Shown here: piece by piece, positions 1-9,354 of the stretch | How the letters are laid out: each line of letters begins with the position of its first letter | Position numbering within the stretch: the stretch's first letter is position 1 | NCBI RefSeq assembly: GCF_046630445.1 | Contig: NC_092339.1 | Span: 74,593,501 to 74,657,500 of the forward strand | Source: Rutidosis leptorrhynchoides | Taxonomy: Eukaryota; Streptophyta; Magnoliopsida; Asterales; Asteraceae | Reading direction: 5' to 3' | DNA: 64,000 nucleotides | Translations under genes and position numbers: made by a program | The notes under the pieces: model-generated | What the model was told of the DNA's origin: nothing | Database searches by the model: none | Seen by the model: only the letters and a program-made list of their open reading frames with translations

Positions 1-1108
1 TGAGTTGTGATCAATACTGAGATACGTATACACTGGGTCGTGGATTGATTCAAGATAATATTTATCGATTTATTTCTGTACATCTAACTGTGGACAACTA
101 GTTGTAGGTTACTAACGAGGACAGCTGACTTAATAAACTTAAAACATCAAAATATATTAAAAGTGTTATAAATATATTTTGAACATACTTTGATATATAT
201 GTATATATTGTTATAGGTTTGTGAATCAACCAGTGGCCAAGTCTTACTTCCCGACGAAGTAAAAATCTGTGAAAGTGAGTTATAGTCCCACTTTTAAAAT
301 CTAATATTTTTGGAATGAGAATACATGCAGGTTTTATAAATGATTTACAAAATAGACACAAGTACGTGAAACTACATTCTATGGTTGAATTATCGAAATC
401 GAATATGCCCCTTTTTATTAAGTCTGGTAATCTAAGAATTAGGGAACAGACACCCTAATTGACGCGAATCCTAAAGATAGATCTATTGGGCCTAACAAAC
501 CTCATCCAAAGTACCGGATGCTTTAGTACTTCGAAATTTATATCATATCCGAAGGGTGTCCCGGAATGATGGGGATATTCTTATATATGCATCTTGTTAA
601 TGTCGGTTACCAGGTGTTCACCATATGAATGATTTTTATCTCTATTAATGGGATGTGTATTGAAATATGAAATCGTGTGGTCTATTGTCACGATTTGATA
701 TATATAGGTTAAACCTATAACTCACCAACATTTTTGTTGACGTTTAAAGCATATTTATTCTCAGGTGAATACAAAGAGCTTCCGCTGTTGCATACTAAAA
801 TAAGGACAAGATTTGGAGTCCATGTTTGTATGATATTGTGTAAAAACTGCATTCAAGAAACTGATTTCGATGTAACATATTTGTATTGTAAACCATTATG
901 TAATGGTCGTGTGTAAACAGGATATTTTAGATTATCATTATTTGATAATCTACGTAAAGCTTTTTAAACCTTTATTTATGAAATAAAGGTTATGGTTTGT
1001 TTTAAAAATGAATGCAGTCTTTGAAAGACGTCTCATATAGAGGTCAAAACCTCGCAATGAAATCAATTAATATGGAACGTTTTTAATCAATAAGAACGGG
1101 ACATTTCA
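1..1108 (+). repeat. 5' LTR of element A, 3' third only (cut by window edge)
   Basis: This aligns base for base with 20311-21418, the end of the complete LTR of the same element, with only scattered substitutions. It ends in ACATTTCA directly before a tRNA-iMet-type primer binding site, which fixes its 3' end and the + orientation of the element. The first two thirds of the LTR lie outside the window. An 87-codon open frame on the - strand (98-361) recurs in every LTR copy but has no recognisable protein character. Confidence 0.93.
892..991 (+). other. Three consecutive hairpins near LTR 3' end
   Basis: Three perfect inverted repeats lie within 100 bases: ACCATTA/TAATGGT (892-907), AGATTATCA/TGATAATCT (929-951) and AACCTTTATTT/AAATAAAGGTT (967-991, loop ATG). 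They sit about 120 bases before the LTR end, a region expected to be in R/U5 of the RNA. The same trio is visible in the other LTRs of A, B and C (for example 21201-21301), with small changes in some copies. A role in polyadenylation, packaging or strand transfer is inference. Confidence 0.6.
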
Positions 1109-1110
1109 GT

Positions 1111-1122
1111 TGGTATCCGAGC
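1111..1122 (+). other. Primer binding site, element A (tRNA-iMet type, one mismatch)
   Basis: TGGTATCCGAGC lies two bases after the LTR end. The usual plant initiator-Met primer site is TGGTATCAGAGC, so there is an A-to-C mismatch at position 7. Element C has the same variant while B and N have the standard form, which groups A with C. Confidence 0.85.
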
Positions 1123-1317
1123 GTTGATCTTAGAGAACCAGAAAATTTGCATTAGTGTGTCTTATCGAGTTTGTTAGGATGCATTAGTGAGTCTGGACTT
1201 CGACCGTGTTTTCTTTAAAAATGATCGCTTAACATTTTTGTGGGAAACTATATATTATTAACATGTATATATTATGTGATATATTAAGCTCTTAACATGT
1301 TTGATATTGTGTGATAG

Positions 1318-1917
1318 ATGTCTACCTCTAGTACAAATCCCATTGACTCACATAATAATAACGAAGAGTCGAATATATATTGGACTGATTCACAAGTTCC
1401 CGAAGAAGAACCGGAAGAAGAATCAGAACTGGAAGAAGAATCAGAACCGGAAGAGGAGGAACCGGAGGAGGAAATAGAACCGGTGGGGGAAATAATAAAA
1501 CGGTTAAGTAAAAGAAAATCCTCAACCAACCGACCAAGGTTAATTATGGTCAATGGTGTTTCCGCCAAGGAAGCAAAATATTGGGAGGATTACCAATTCT
1601 CCGATGAATCGGATTCCGACGAGAATTCCGATGATGTTATAGAAATTACCCCAACTGAATTTAAAAAGGCAAAAGAAAATAATAAGGGAAAGGGCATAAA
1701 AATAGAGAAATCTAAATCCAACCCCGATGAACTTTATATGTATCGTCAACCCCCGAAGCCCTTAAGTTGTAACAATGACCCGGAAACCTCTAAACCACCA
1801 GGTTTTTCTAAACCGTTGTGGAAAACGACAGCTCGTATTAGGGGAACATCATATATCCCTAGAAACTTGGCAAAACGAACCAAAACCGAAGAAGAAGAAA
1901 CGAGCGAGTCGGAATAA
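1318..1917 (+). CDS. Acidic extra ORF1 of element A (199 aa, unknown function)
   Basis: This intact frame starts 196 bases after the primer site, before the F-box ORF and gag. Residues 25-60 are almost all Glu and Pro (EEEPEEESE-type repeats), then comes a basic stretch (KRLSKRKSS), a Ser/Asp/Glu-rich centre (DESDSDENSDD) and a Lys-rich segment (KKAKENNKGKGIKIEK). The C-terminus is again acidic. No domain is recognised and it looks largely disordered. Counterparts are open in B (30977-31591) and C (59367-59966), differing mainly in the number of acidic repeats. Nothing like it is standard in Ty3/gypsy elements. Element N carries a different small Ser/Asp-rich frame at the same place. The first ATG is used because it matches the start in the other copies. 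Confidence 0.7.
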   Translation: MSTSSTNPIDSHNNNEESNIYWTDSQVPEEEPEEESELEEESEPEEEEPEEEIEPVGEIIKRLSKRKSSTNRPRLIMVNGVSAKEAKYWEDYQFSDESDSDENSDDVIEITPTEFKKAKENNKGKGIKIEKSKSNPDELYMYRQPPKPLSCNNDPETSKPPGFSKPLWKTTARIRGTSYIPRNLAKRTKTEEEETSESE

Positions 1918-2058
1918 GATAGTTTTATTCGTGTGGTGTAATATATGTAATATAGTGTGCTTATGCTTTATGATATATGTAAAAAAAATTGCTTGTATTA
2001 ATAAGTATTTTTTTTTATGAATCTAACTCTTGTCTATTTTACAGTATAAAAACACAAA

Positions 2059-2742
2059 ATGGATAGACAACCCAATATTTTAAGAGACCTACCCGGAGAC
2101 ATGATTGATGAAATCTTGTCTAGAGTCGGTCAGAATTCTTCGGCACAACTATTTACGGCGAAATCAGTTTGTAAGACATTCGAAGAACGGTCCAAGAATG
2201 TCTTGGTTTATAAGAGACTTTCGTTTGAAAGATGGGGGATATCACATCGGGAAACTCATAAGTTACGATGTGTTTACTTTGACGCATATATTGCGGGGAA
2301 CCCAAATGCTATTTTACACAACGGTTTAAGAAATTATTTTGACTCAATGTATCCGAATATAGGACTTCATGATTTAGAAAAAGCGGCTAACATGCAACAT
2401 AAAGAAGCATTCTATGCTTACGGGTTAGTAATGTTCGCTTCTCACCAAAGTGAGAAAAAGAACATCGGGCTACAACTATTAAACAAAACGTTCCCACAAG
2501 TGACGGAGTCGGTAATTGGGGTAAGAAATGAGGTTTTTAGGTTATTACGAGACTGTTGGTCATTACGTAACCCTCGTCCCTTTGACGACGTTACAACACG
2601 CTGTCTTATCAACGGCCATAACGGTTATGTTCCACAAGACCAAGGATGGGAAGTAGTCCTAGTAAAACCAGAATGCATGACTTGTTTCTGGACGTATGAA
2701 TTACGTGTCTTTATTACCTTTGCTGAACGACTTGTGTACTAG
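2059..2742 (+). CDS. F-box protein carried by element A (227 aa)
   Basis: The N-terminus (about residues 8-50) has the F-box pattern: LRDLPGDMIDEILSRVG, then SVCKTF. Residues about 80-145 have the pattern GNPNAIL..GL..YF...GL..LEKAA...HKEA.YAYGL, which resembles the Sel1-like tail of plant F-box proteins of the At2g35280/At1g67623 kind. Such proteins serve as substrate receptors in SCF ubiquitin ligases by binding SKP1. The frame is complete from ATG to TAG and lies between ORF1 and gag, on the same strand. B carries the same gene with a late nonsense change and C has one in the middle. F-box genes are not a normal part of LTR retrotransposons, so capture of a host gene by an ancestor is the simplest explanation. 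Family assignment is by recognition only. No intron is evident. Confidence 0.8.
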   Translation: MDRQPNILRDLPGDMIDEILSRVGQNSSAQLFTAKSVCKTFEERSKNVLVYKRLSFERWGISHRETHKLRCVYFDAYIAGNPNAILHNGLRNYFDSMYPNIGLHDLEKAANMQHKEAFYAYGLVMFASHQSEKKNIGLQLLNKTFPQVTESVIGVRNEVFRLLRDCWSLRNPRPFDDVTTRCLINGHNGYVPQDQGWEVVLVKPECMTCFWTYELRVFITFAERLVY

Positions 2743-2930
2743 CTAGAATTATCTTCACAACTATCTTGTATCAAAGTTATTGTGTGCTATATTTCATGCT
2801 TTATGTAAAATAAGCGGTATTGTAAGTTTGTAAAATATTGTATAAAAGTTTGAACGCGAAATATTATTATAATCAGTTTTTCATATAGAATTGTAGTAGT
2901 TGAATTGTATATTAGCTACTAAGTATGAAC

Positions 2931-2951
2931 TTAACGGGTAGGTACTACCCG
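2931..2951 (+). promoter_or_regulatory. Pre-gag palindrome containing a copy of the terminal tract
   Basis: The motif TTAACGGGTAGGTACT, followed by ACCCG, makes the palindrome CGGGTAG-GTA-CTACCCG. The same 16 bases occur across the junction of the internal region and the 3' LTR (17971-17986). It recurs at the equivalent place in B and C and also inside N. It may be a second priming tract or another replication signal; this is inference. Confidence 0.5.
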
Positions 2952-3083
2952 AATTTAAACTTATAAAACGCTAATATGAAGAAAAAGCTTTTATAAATGA
3001 GTTCATATTATGCTACGAAATACTATTAACTACTCTTAATATTCTGTATGATTAACTTGTTCCATTTGAATATTTTGAAGGAA

Positions 3084-3914
3084 ATGGCACCGACTACTCG
3101 ACACACCGTGAATATGAATGAAGAGGAATTCTGTACTTTTCTAGCTTCAAACATAGCCGCAGTACAGGCCGCGCTACATACGAACAATAACCTTGGATCT
3201 AGCAGTAGAGGAAATCGTGTAGGATGCACCTACAAAGAATTCACTGCCTGCAAACCTTTGGAATTTGATGGAACAGAAGGACCGATCGGATTGAAACGGT
3301 GGACCGAGAAGGTCGAATTGGTGTTTGCCATAAGTAAGTGTACTGAAGAGGACAAAGTGAAGTACGCTACGCATACCTTCACAGGTTCTACGTTAACATG
3401 GTGGAATACCTATCTAGAGCAAGTGGGACAAGATGATGCTTACGCACTACCGTGGTCAGCATTCAAGCACTTGATGAACGAGAAGTACCGTCCTAGAACC
3501 GAGGTCAATAAGCTCAAGACAGAACTTAGAGGGTTACGAACCCAAGGATTTGATATTACCACGTACGAAAGACGATTCACAGAATTGTGCCTATTGTGTC
3601 CGGGAGCGTTCGAAGATGAGGAAGAGAAGATCGACGCATTTATGAAAGGATTACAGGAAAGAATCCAAGAAGATATAAGTTCACACGAGCCCGCCTCCAT
3701 ACAACAGGCATGTAGAATGGCTCACAAACTAGTGAACCAGATTGAAGAAAGAATTAAAGAACAGACTGCTGAAGAGGCCAATGTGAAGCAAGTCAAAAGA
3801 AAGTGAGAGGAAAACGGTGATAAGAATCACCAATACAACAACAGCAATTACAAGAATAATCGCAACAACTATCCCAACAATCGCAACATCAATCGCAACT
3901 ACAACAAACAACCC

Positions 3915-3951
<37 letters not shown>

Positions 3952-5960
3952 GCAGCAGCAACTACAACAATCATCCCAACAACAATAATAACCGCAACAA
4001 CAACAACAACAACAACAATCAGAAGCAGCTATGCCAAAGGTGTGAAAAGTATCACTCGGGATTCTTCACCAAATTTTGCAACAAGTGTAAAAGAAATGGT
4101 CATAGCACGGCGAAGTGTGAGGTCTACGGACCAGGGGTTAATAGAACAAAAGGTAAAAATGGTGTCGGAACGAGTAATGGCGGAGCAAGTAGTGTCGGAG
4201 CAAGTTATGTCAATGTAGTTTGTTATAAATGTGGAAAACCGGGCCACATTATTAGAAATTGCCCGAACCAGGAGAACACGAATGGACAAGGTCGCGGAAG
4301 AGTTTTCAATATTAATGCGGCAGAGGCACAGGAAGACCCGGAGCTTGTTACAGGTACGTTTCTTATTGACAATAAATCTGCTTACGTTTTATTTGATTCG
4401 GGTGCGGATAGAAGCTATATGAGTAGAGATTTTTGTGCTAAATTAAGTTGCCCATTGACGCCTTTGGATAGTAAATTTTTACTCGAATTAGCAAATGGTA
4501 AATTAATTTCAGCAGATAATATATGTCGGAATCGAGAAATTAAACTGGTTAGCGAAACATTTAAGATTGACTTGATACCAGTAGAGGTAGGGAGTTTTGA
4601 TGTGATAATCGGTATGGACTGGTTGAGAGAAGTGAAAGCAGAGATCGTTTGTTACAAAAATGCAATTCGCATTATACGAGAAAAAGGAAAACCCTTAATG
4701 GTGTACGGAGAAAAGAGCAACGCAAAGTTAAATCTTATTAGTAACCTGAAGGCACAAAAACTAATAAGAAAAGGTTGCTATGCTGTTCTAGCACACGTCG
4801 AGAAAGTAAAAACTGAAGAAAAGAGCATCAATGATGTTCCAGTCGCAAAAGAATTTCTCGATGTATTTCTGAAAGAATTACCGGGATTACCCCCACATCG
4901 ATCCGTTGAATTTCAAATAGATCTTGTACCAGGAGCTGCACCAATAGCTCGTGCTCCTTACAGACTCGCACCCGGCGAGATGAAAGAACTGCAAAGCCAA
5001 TTACAAGAACTTTTAGAGCGTGGTTTCATTCGACCAAGCACATCACCGTGGAGAGCTCCTATTTTGTTTGTCAAGAAGAAGGATGGTACATTTAGGTTGT
5101 GTATTGACTACAGAGAGTTGAACAAACTTACCATCAAAAACGGTTATCCACTGCCGAGAATTGACGACTTATTTGATCAACTACAAGGCTCGTCGGTTTA
5201 TTCGAAGATCGATTTACATTCTGGATATCATCAAATGCGAGTAAAGGAGGATGATATTCCAAAAACTGCTTTTAGGACGCGTTATGGTCATTACGAGTTT
5301 ATGGTTATGCCGTTTGGATTGACTAACGCACCAGCTGTGTTCATGGACCTCATGAACCGAGTGTGTGGGCCATATCTTAACAAGTTTGTCATTGTTTTCA
5401 TCGATGACATACTTATTTACTCAAAGAATGATCAAGAGCACGAAGAACATTTGAGAAAAGTGCTAGAAGTATTGAGGAAAGAAAAACTGTACGCTAAGTT
5501 TTCAAAGTGTGCATTTTGGTTGGAAGAAGTTTAATTCCTTGGTCACATAGTGAACAAAGAAGGTATCCAGGTGGACCGAAAAAGATCAAAACCGTTGAAA
5601 AGTGGGAAACCCCAAAAACTTCGAAGCATATACGTCAATTTTTAGGATTGGCTGGTTACTACAGAAGATTCATCCAAGATTTCTCCAAAATAGCAAAACC
5701 CTTGACTGCATTAACGCATAAAGGGAAGAAATTTGAATGGAAGGATGAACAAGAGAAGGCGTTTCAATTATTGAAGAAAAAGCTAACTACGGCACCTATA
5801 TTGTCATTGCCTGAAGGGAATGATGATTTTGTGATTTATTGTGGCGCATCAAAGCAAGGTCTCGGTTGTGTATTAATGCAATGGACGAAGGTGATTGCTT
5901 ATGCGTCTAGACAATTGAAGATTCACGAGCGAAATTATATGACGCATGATTTGGAATTAG
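3084..5960 (+). pseudogene. gag-pol: gag-pol of element A, 5' part (gag, protease, RT, start of RNase H), broken
   Basis: Start is taken at [10 protein letters not shown], conserved in B and C. In order: retrotransposon gag capsid with TWWNTYLE near residue 100 and the [12 protein letters not shown] region; a poly-Asn tract from AAC repeats (3900-4020); three zinc knuckles (4030-4270, of the types CQRC, CNKC and CYKC); aspartic protease with DSGAD (about 4395); RT with [31 protein letters not shown] and the catalytic FIDD (about 5398); and the start of RNase H with an altered YCGAS motif. Breaks: TGG to TGA at 3804, CAA to TAA at 5531, a one-base loss near 5577, then the N insertion at 5961. 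The reading phase is otherwise continuous from gag into pol. Lineage: Tekay/Del-type chromovirus, judged from this and the 3' part. Confidence 0.9.
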
Positions 5961-6363
5961 GGATCAGGGAAAGAATTTTTGGTATGAAATAGATTGTAGA
6001 ATTTAGATTTGGTATTCTTCAATTACATAATTTGCATATGTATATATAATACCAAAATTCCATAAATTACGGAGAATCTTTGAAAAGATGACAGTCAAAG
6101 TTCACAGTAATAGATGTGCTAAGATAAGAATCCGTCTATACACTATTATGCAATAAATGCAGGAAAACGCGTCTAGACTTAAGATGATAAGCAGGTAATT
6201 TCCTAAGGATGATAAGTAGATGATTTTCGACTAGAATTGATAAGCAAACTTTTTGACATGCAGACACGGTCGAAGTCCAGACTCACTAATGCATCTTAAC
6301 AACTATCAGTTAGACACACTAATGCAAGACCTGGTTCTCTAAGACCACCGCTCTGATACCAAC
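5961..6363 (-). other. Extra copy of N leader and primer site outside the LTR
   Basis: This matches 13138-13539 almost exactly (one difference seen in the first 120 bases). It contains the reverse complement of TGGTATCAGAGC at 6350-6361. In a normal insertion the base left of 6364 would belong to the target. Its left edge joins A's pol at GGAATTAGG/GATCAGG. Confidence 0.85.
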
Positions 6364-9354
6364 TGAAAGGACCCGTTCATATACATTATAAACGATTCAC
6401 AATAGTTGATTACATCGCGAGGTATTTGACCTCTATATGATACATTTTACAAACATTGCATTCGTTTTTAAAAGACAAACTTTCTTTACAACGAAAGTTG
6501 ACGGCATGCACACCATTTCATAATACATCCAACTATAATTGGCTTAATAATAATCTTGATGAAATCAATAACTCGAATGCAACGTCTTTCAAAATATGCC
6601 ATGAATGACTCCAAGTAATATCCTTAAAATGAGCTAATGCACAGCGGAAGATTTCTTTAATACCTGAGAATAAACATGCTTTAAAGTGTCAACCAAAAGG
6701 TTGGTGAGTTCATAGGTTTATCATAACAATCATTTCAATATATTAATAGACCACAAGATTTCCGTTTATAAGTATATGTACACTCGCAAGTGTATAAAAG
6801 TATTCTATAAGTTGTAGGCACCCGGTAACAAGCCTTAACGTTCATGTTTTACCCTCTGAAGTACACCAGATCAGGTGTGTTTAAAATAACCTCGAAGTAC
6901 TAAAGCATCCCATAGTCAGGATGGAGTTTGTCAGGCCCAATAGATCTATCTTTAGGATTCGCGCCTACCGTACATAGACAAGTAGTTTAATGTTACCAAG
7001 CTAAGGGTATATTTCTGGTTTAAACCCACGTAGAATTAGTTTTAGTACTTGTGTCTATTTCGTAAAACATTTATAAAAACAGCGCATGTATTCTCAGTCC
7101 CAAAAATATATATAAAAGGGAGCAAATGAAACTCACCATACTGTATTTCGTAGTAAAAATACATATAACGTCATTTAACAAGTGCAAGGTTGGCCTCGGA
7201 TTCATGAACCTATATTAATTATATATATTTATATGTTGGTCAATATTTGTCTAACAATTTTTGGTCAAGTCATAGTGTACCACAATCCTAATGCTCGAGA
7301 CTAATATACAAAAGTCAACAAAAGTCAACTTGACCCAAAATGACTTCTAAAATTTATACGTGTTTATTATATAACTTAACTATAGTCGTTTTATATATTT
7401 AAATATATTTATTAGATTTTATAATAATAAAAGTCATTTATTAATAAAAATTTATATTAACATTTATATATGATAAAATATACTTTTATATATCTCAAGT
7501 AGTAAAATTTATAAAGTTCACTTAATATCGTAAAACTATAGTGGTAAGTATTATTAATGTAATGATATTACGCGTGGTGAAAAATATCTTTGCATCCCCT
7601 ATTTATTTGATAAAATAATATTGATCATAATAATAATAAGTAAAAGTTGTATTATTTTGTAATAATAATAATTATTATTCTATAAAAAAATAACAATATT
7701 TATATTTACTAAAAATGTTATTATGATAAAATGATAATACTAACATAATAGTAATAATGATATTTTATAATAACAATGATATTTCTATTAAAATAATAAC
7801 GACGATAGTAATAATAATCATTTTAACAATAATACTAAAATTCAGTTGACTATAACTTCTAATCCGTTCATCAAAACCATTCGATATCTAAATAAAAAGT
7901 TCTTAATTTTTCGCTAGCTTTCCAATGACATGCATATCATATACCCTATCTCAGTAGCATATGTATCTAATTCAGGATTCAACAAACCTATCTAAGGACA
8001 ATATCGAATGTACAAGCATGCATAATCCTATATACTCGAGCACTAGTCAGGGATACACTATTGATATATAAAAGTTAAGTTATGAGTGCTCACGTATCAA
8101 TATTGAGATTCAATATTGCAGAAAAGTACGTAGACGCAACGGAGATGATAAACACTAGATTGACCTTACGAGCATACCCATGAACCATACCCATCACCTC
8201 CATAGCTATAACTCATAATTTCCTTAGCTTCGACTCATTCAAAAAAACTATTTTGAAATCACTCGGACATCACTCCGTCGTAATATTTTATGTATATTAA
8301 TAATATCTTGAAATAATACTAAGTAAATATATATATGTAATTCGATTGAGAGAGTTTAGAGAAATATATTTACAAGTTTCTATGAAATAATGAAACCTAT
8401 TGAATTCTATTTATAATAGATTTTTGAATTATTAAAGTGAATTATTAAAGTATGAATTATTAAAGTGAATTATTAAAATATGAATTATTAAAGTGAATTA
8501 TTAAAGTATGAATTATTAAAGTAAATTATTAAAGTATGAATTATTAAAGTGAATTATTAAAGTATGAATTATTAAAGTGAATTATTAAAGTTAAAGTAAA
8601 GTAAAAGTAAAGTAAAGGTAAAGTTAAAGTATAGTAAAAGTATAAAACTATGTACGTATAATACGCGTATAAATATATATAATATTAATTTAAATCGTTA
8701 TATATATTTAATGAAATAAAATATAAATATCGTTATATTTATTATACTGGTTAAGTACTGAGTTGTCAAAAGTGATTCTAGATATTTATAAAAGTTATAT
8801 ACGTTTTAATAATAAAGTTCTTTTTAAAATGAAAACGTTTTTGTACGTTTGAAAATAGATTAATAGAATATTATGGAAACCAATTCTCCACTAGCTTTTG
8901 TCTAACTTTCGTAAATGACACTTTTTATTTTTATTTATAAATAGCTTTACAAATTATTCCGAATATCGTTAAGAGGAATAGATTTTCTCAAATCATAGTG
9001 GACCTCTCAATAGAGACTTGTAATCATAATTCAAAGTTTCTGATAATTCAATCATTTAATATATATATTTTTTAATTTCATCGATAATCATATTGAAACA
9101 AATACGTTCATATAAAGCATTATACGTTTAAATACTTTGTTGACATTTTCAATTTATAATATTTACACATATACATACATATTCATATATGTTCATTTAA
9201 TGGTTCGTGAATCATTGGAATTTGGTCGAGGTTTAAATGAATGTATAAATATAGTTTAAAATCCTTGAGATTTAGCTTATCAAACATTGCTTATCGTGTC
9301 AGAATAATATAAAGATAAAGTTTAAATTTAGTCGAAAATTTCCGGGTCGTCACA
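6364..9354 (-). repeat. Left LTR of element N (about 2991 bp)
   Basis: On the - strand it runs from TGTGACGACCC to CCTTTCA. It is AT-rich, with long ATAATA and TATATA stretches and no coding content. The right copy (13540-16516) is nearly identical. The difference in length comes mainly from the number of ATTATTAAAGT units at 8423-8600. The boundary is supported by the primer site outside its left end and the conserved terminal tract at its right end. Confidence 0.88.
8423..8640. repeat. GAATTATTAAAGT minisatellite and AAAGTA-rich tail inside LTR
   Basis: A unit of 13-15 bases (GAATTATTAAAGT with or without AT) repeats about a dozen times and passes into AAAGTAAAGT runs. The right LTR has fewer units (15602-15770), so the array changed length after N inserted, or during duplication. 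Confidence 0.85.

Noticed and set aside
98..361. 87-89-codon open frame antisense in LTRs (also 20408, 22708, 32547, 50860)
   Set aside because: It recurs only because the LTR copies are young; no domain, no plausible promoter, AT-rich composition.
3048..3083. Upstream in-frame ATG for gag of A (MINLFH...)
   Set aside because: C lacks an ATG there; the ATG at MAPTTRH is conserved in A, B and C.
3729..3974. Poly-Val frame antisense to gag (also 28948 and 57280)
   Set aside because: Shadow of the AAC repeats that encode poly-Asn on the sense strand.
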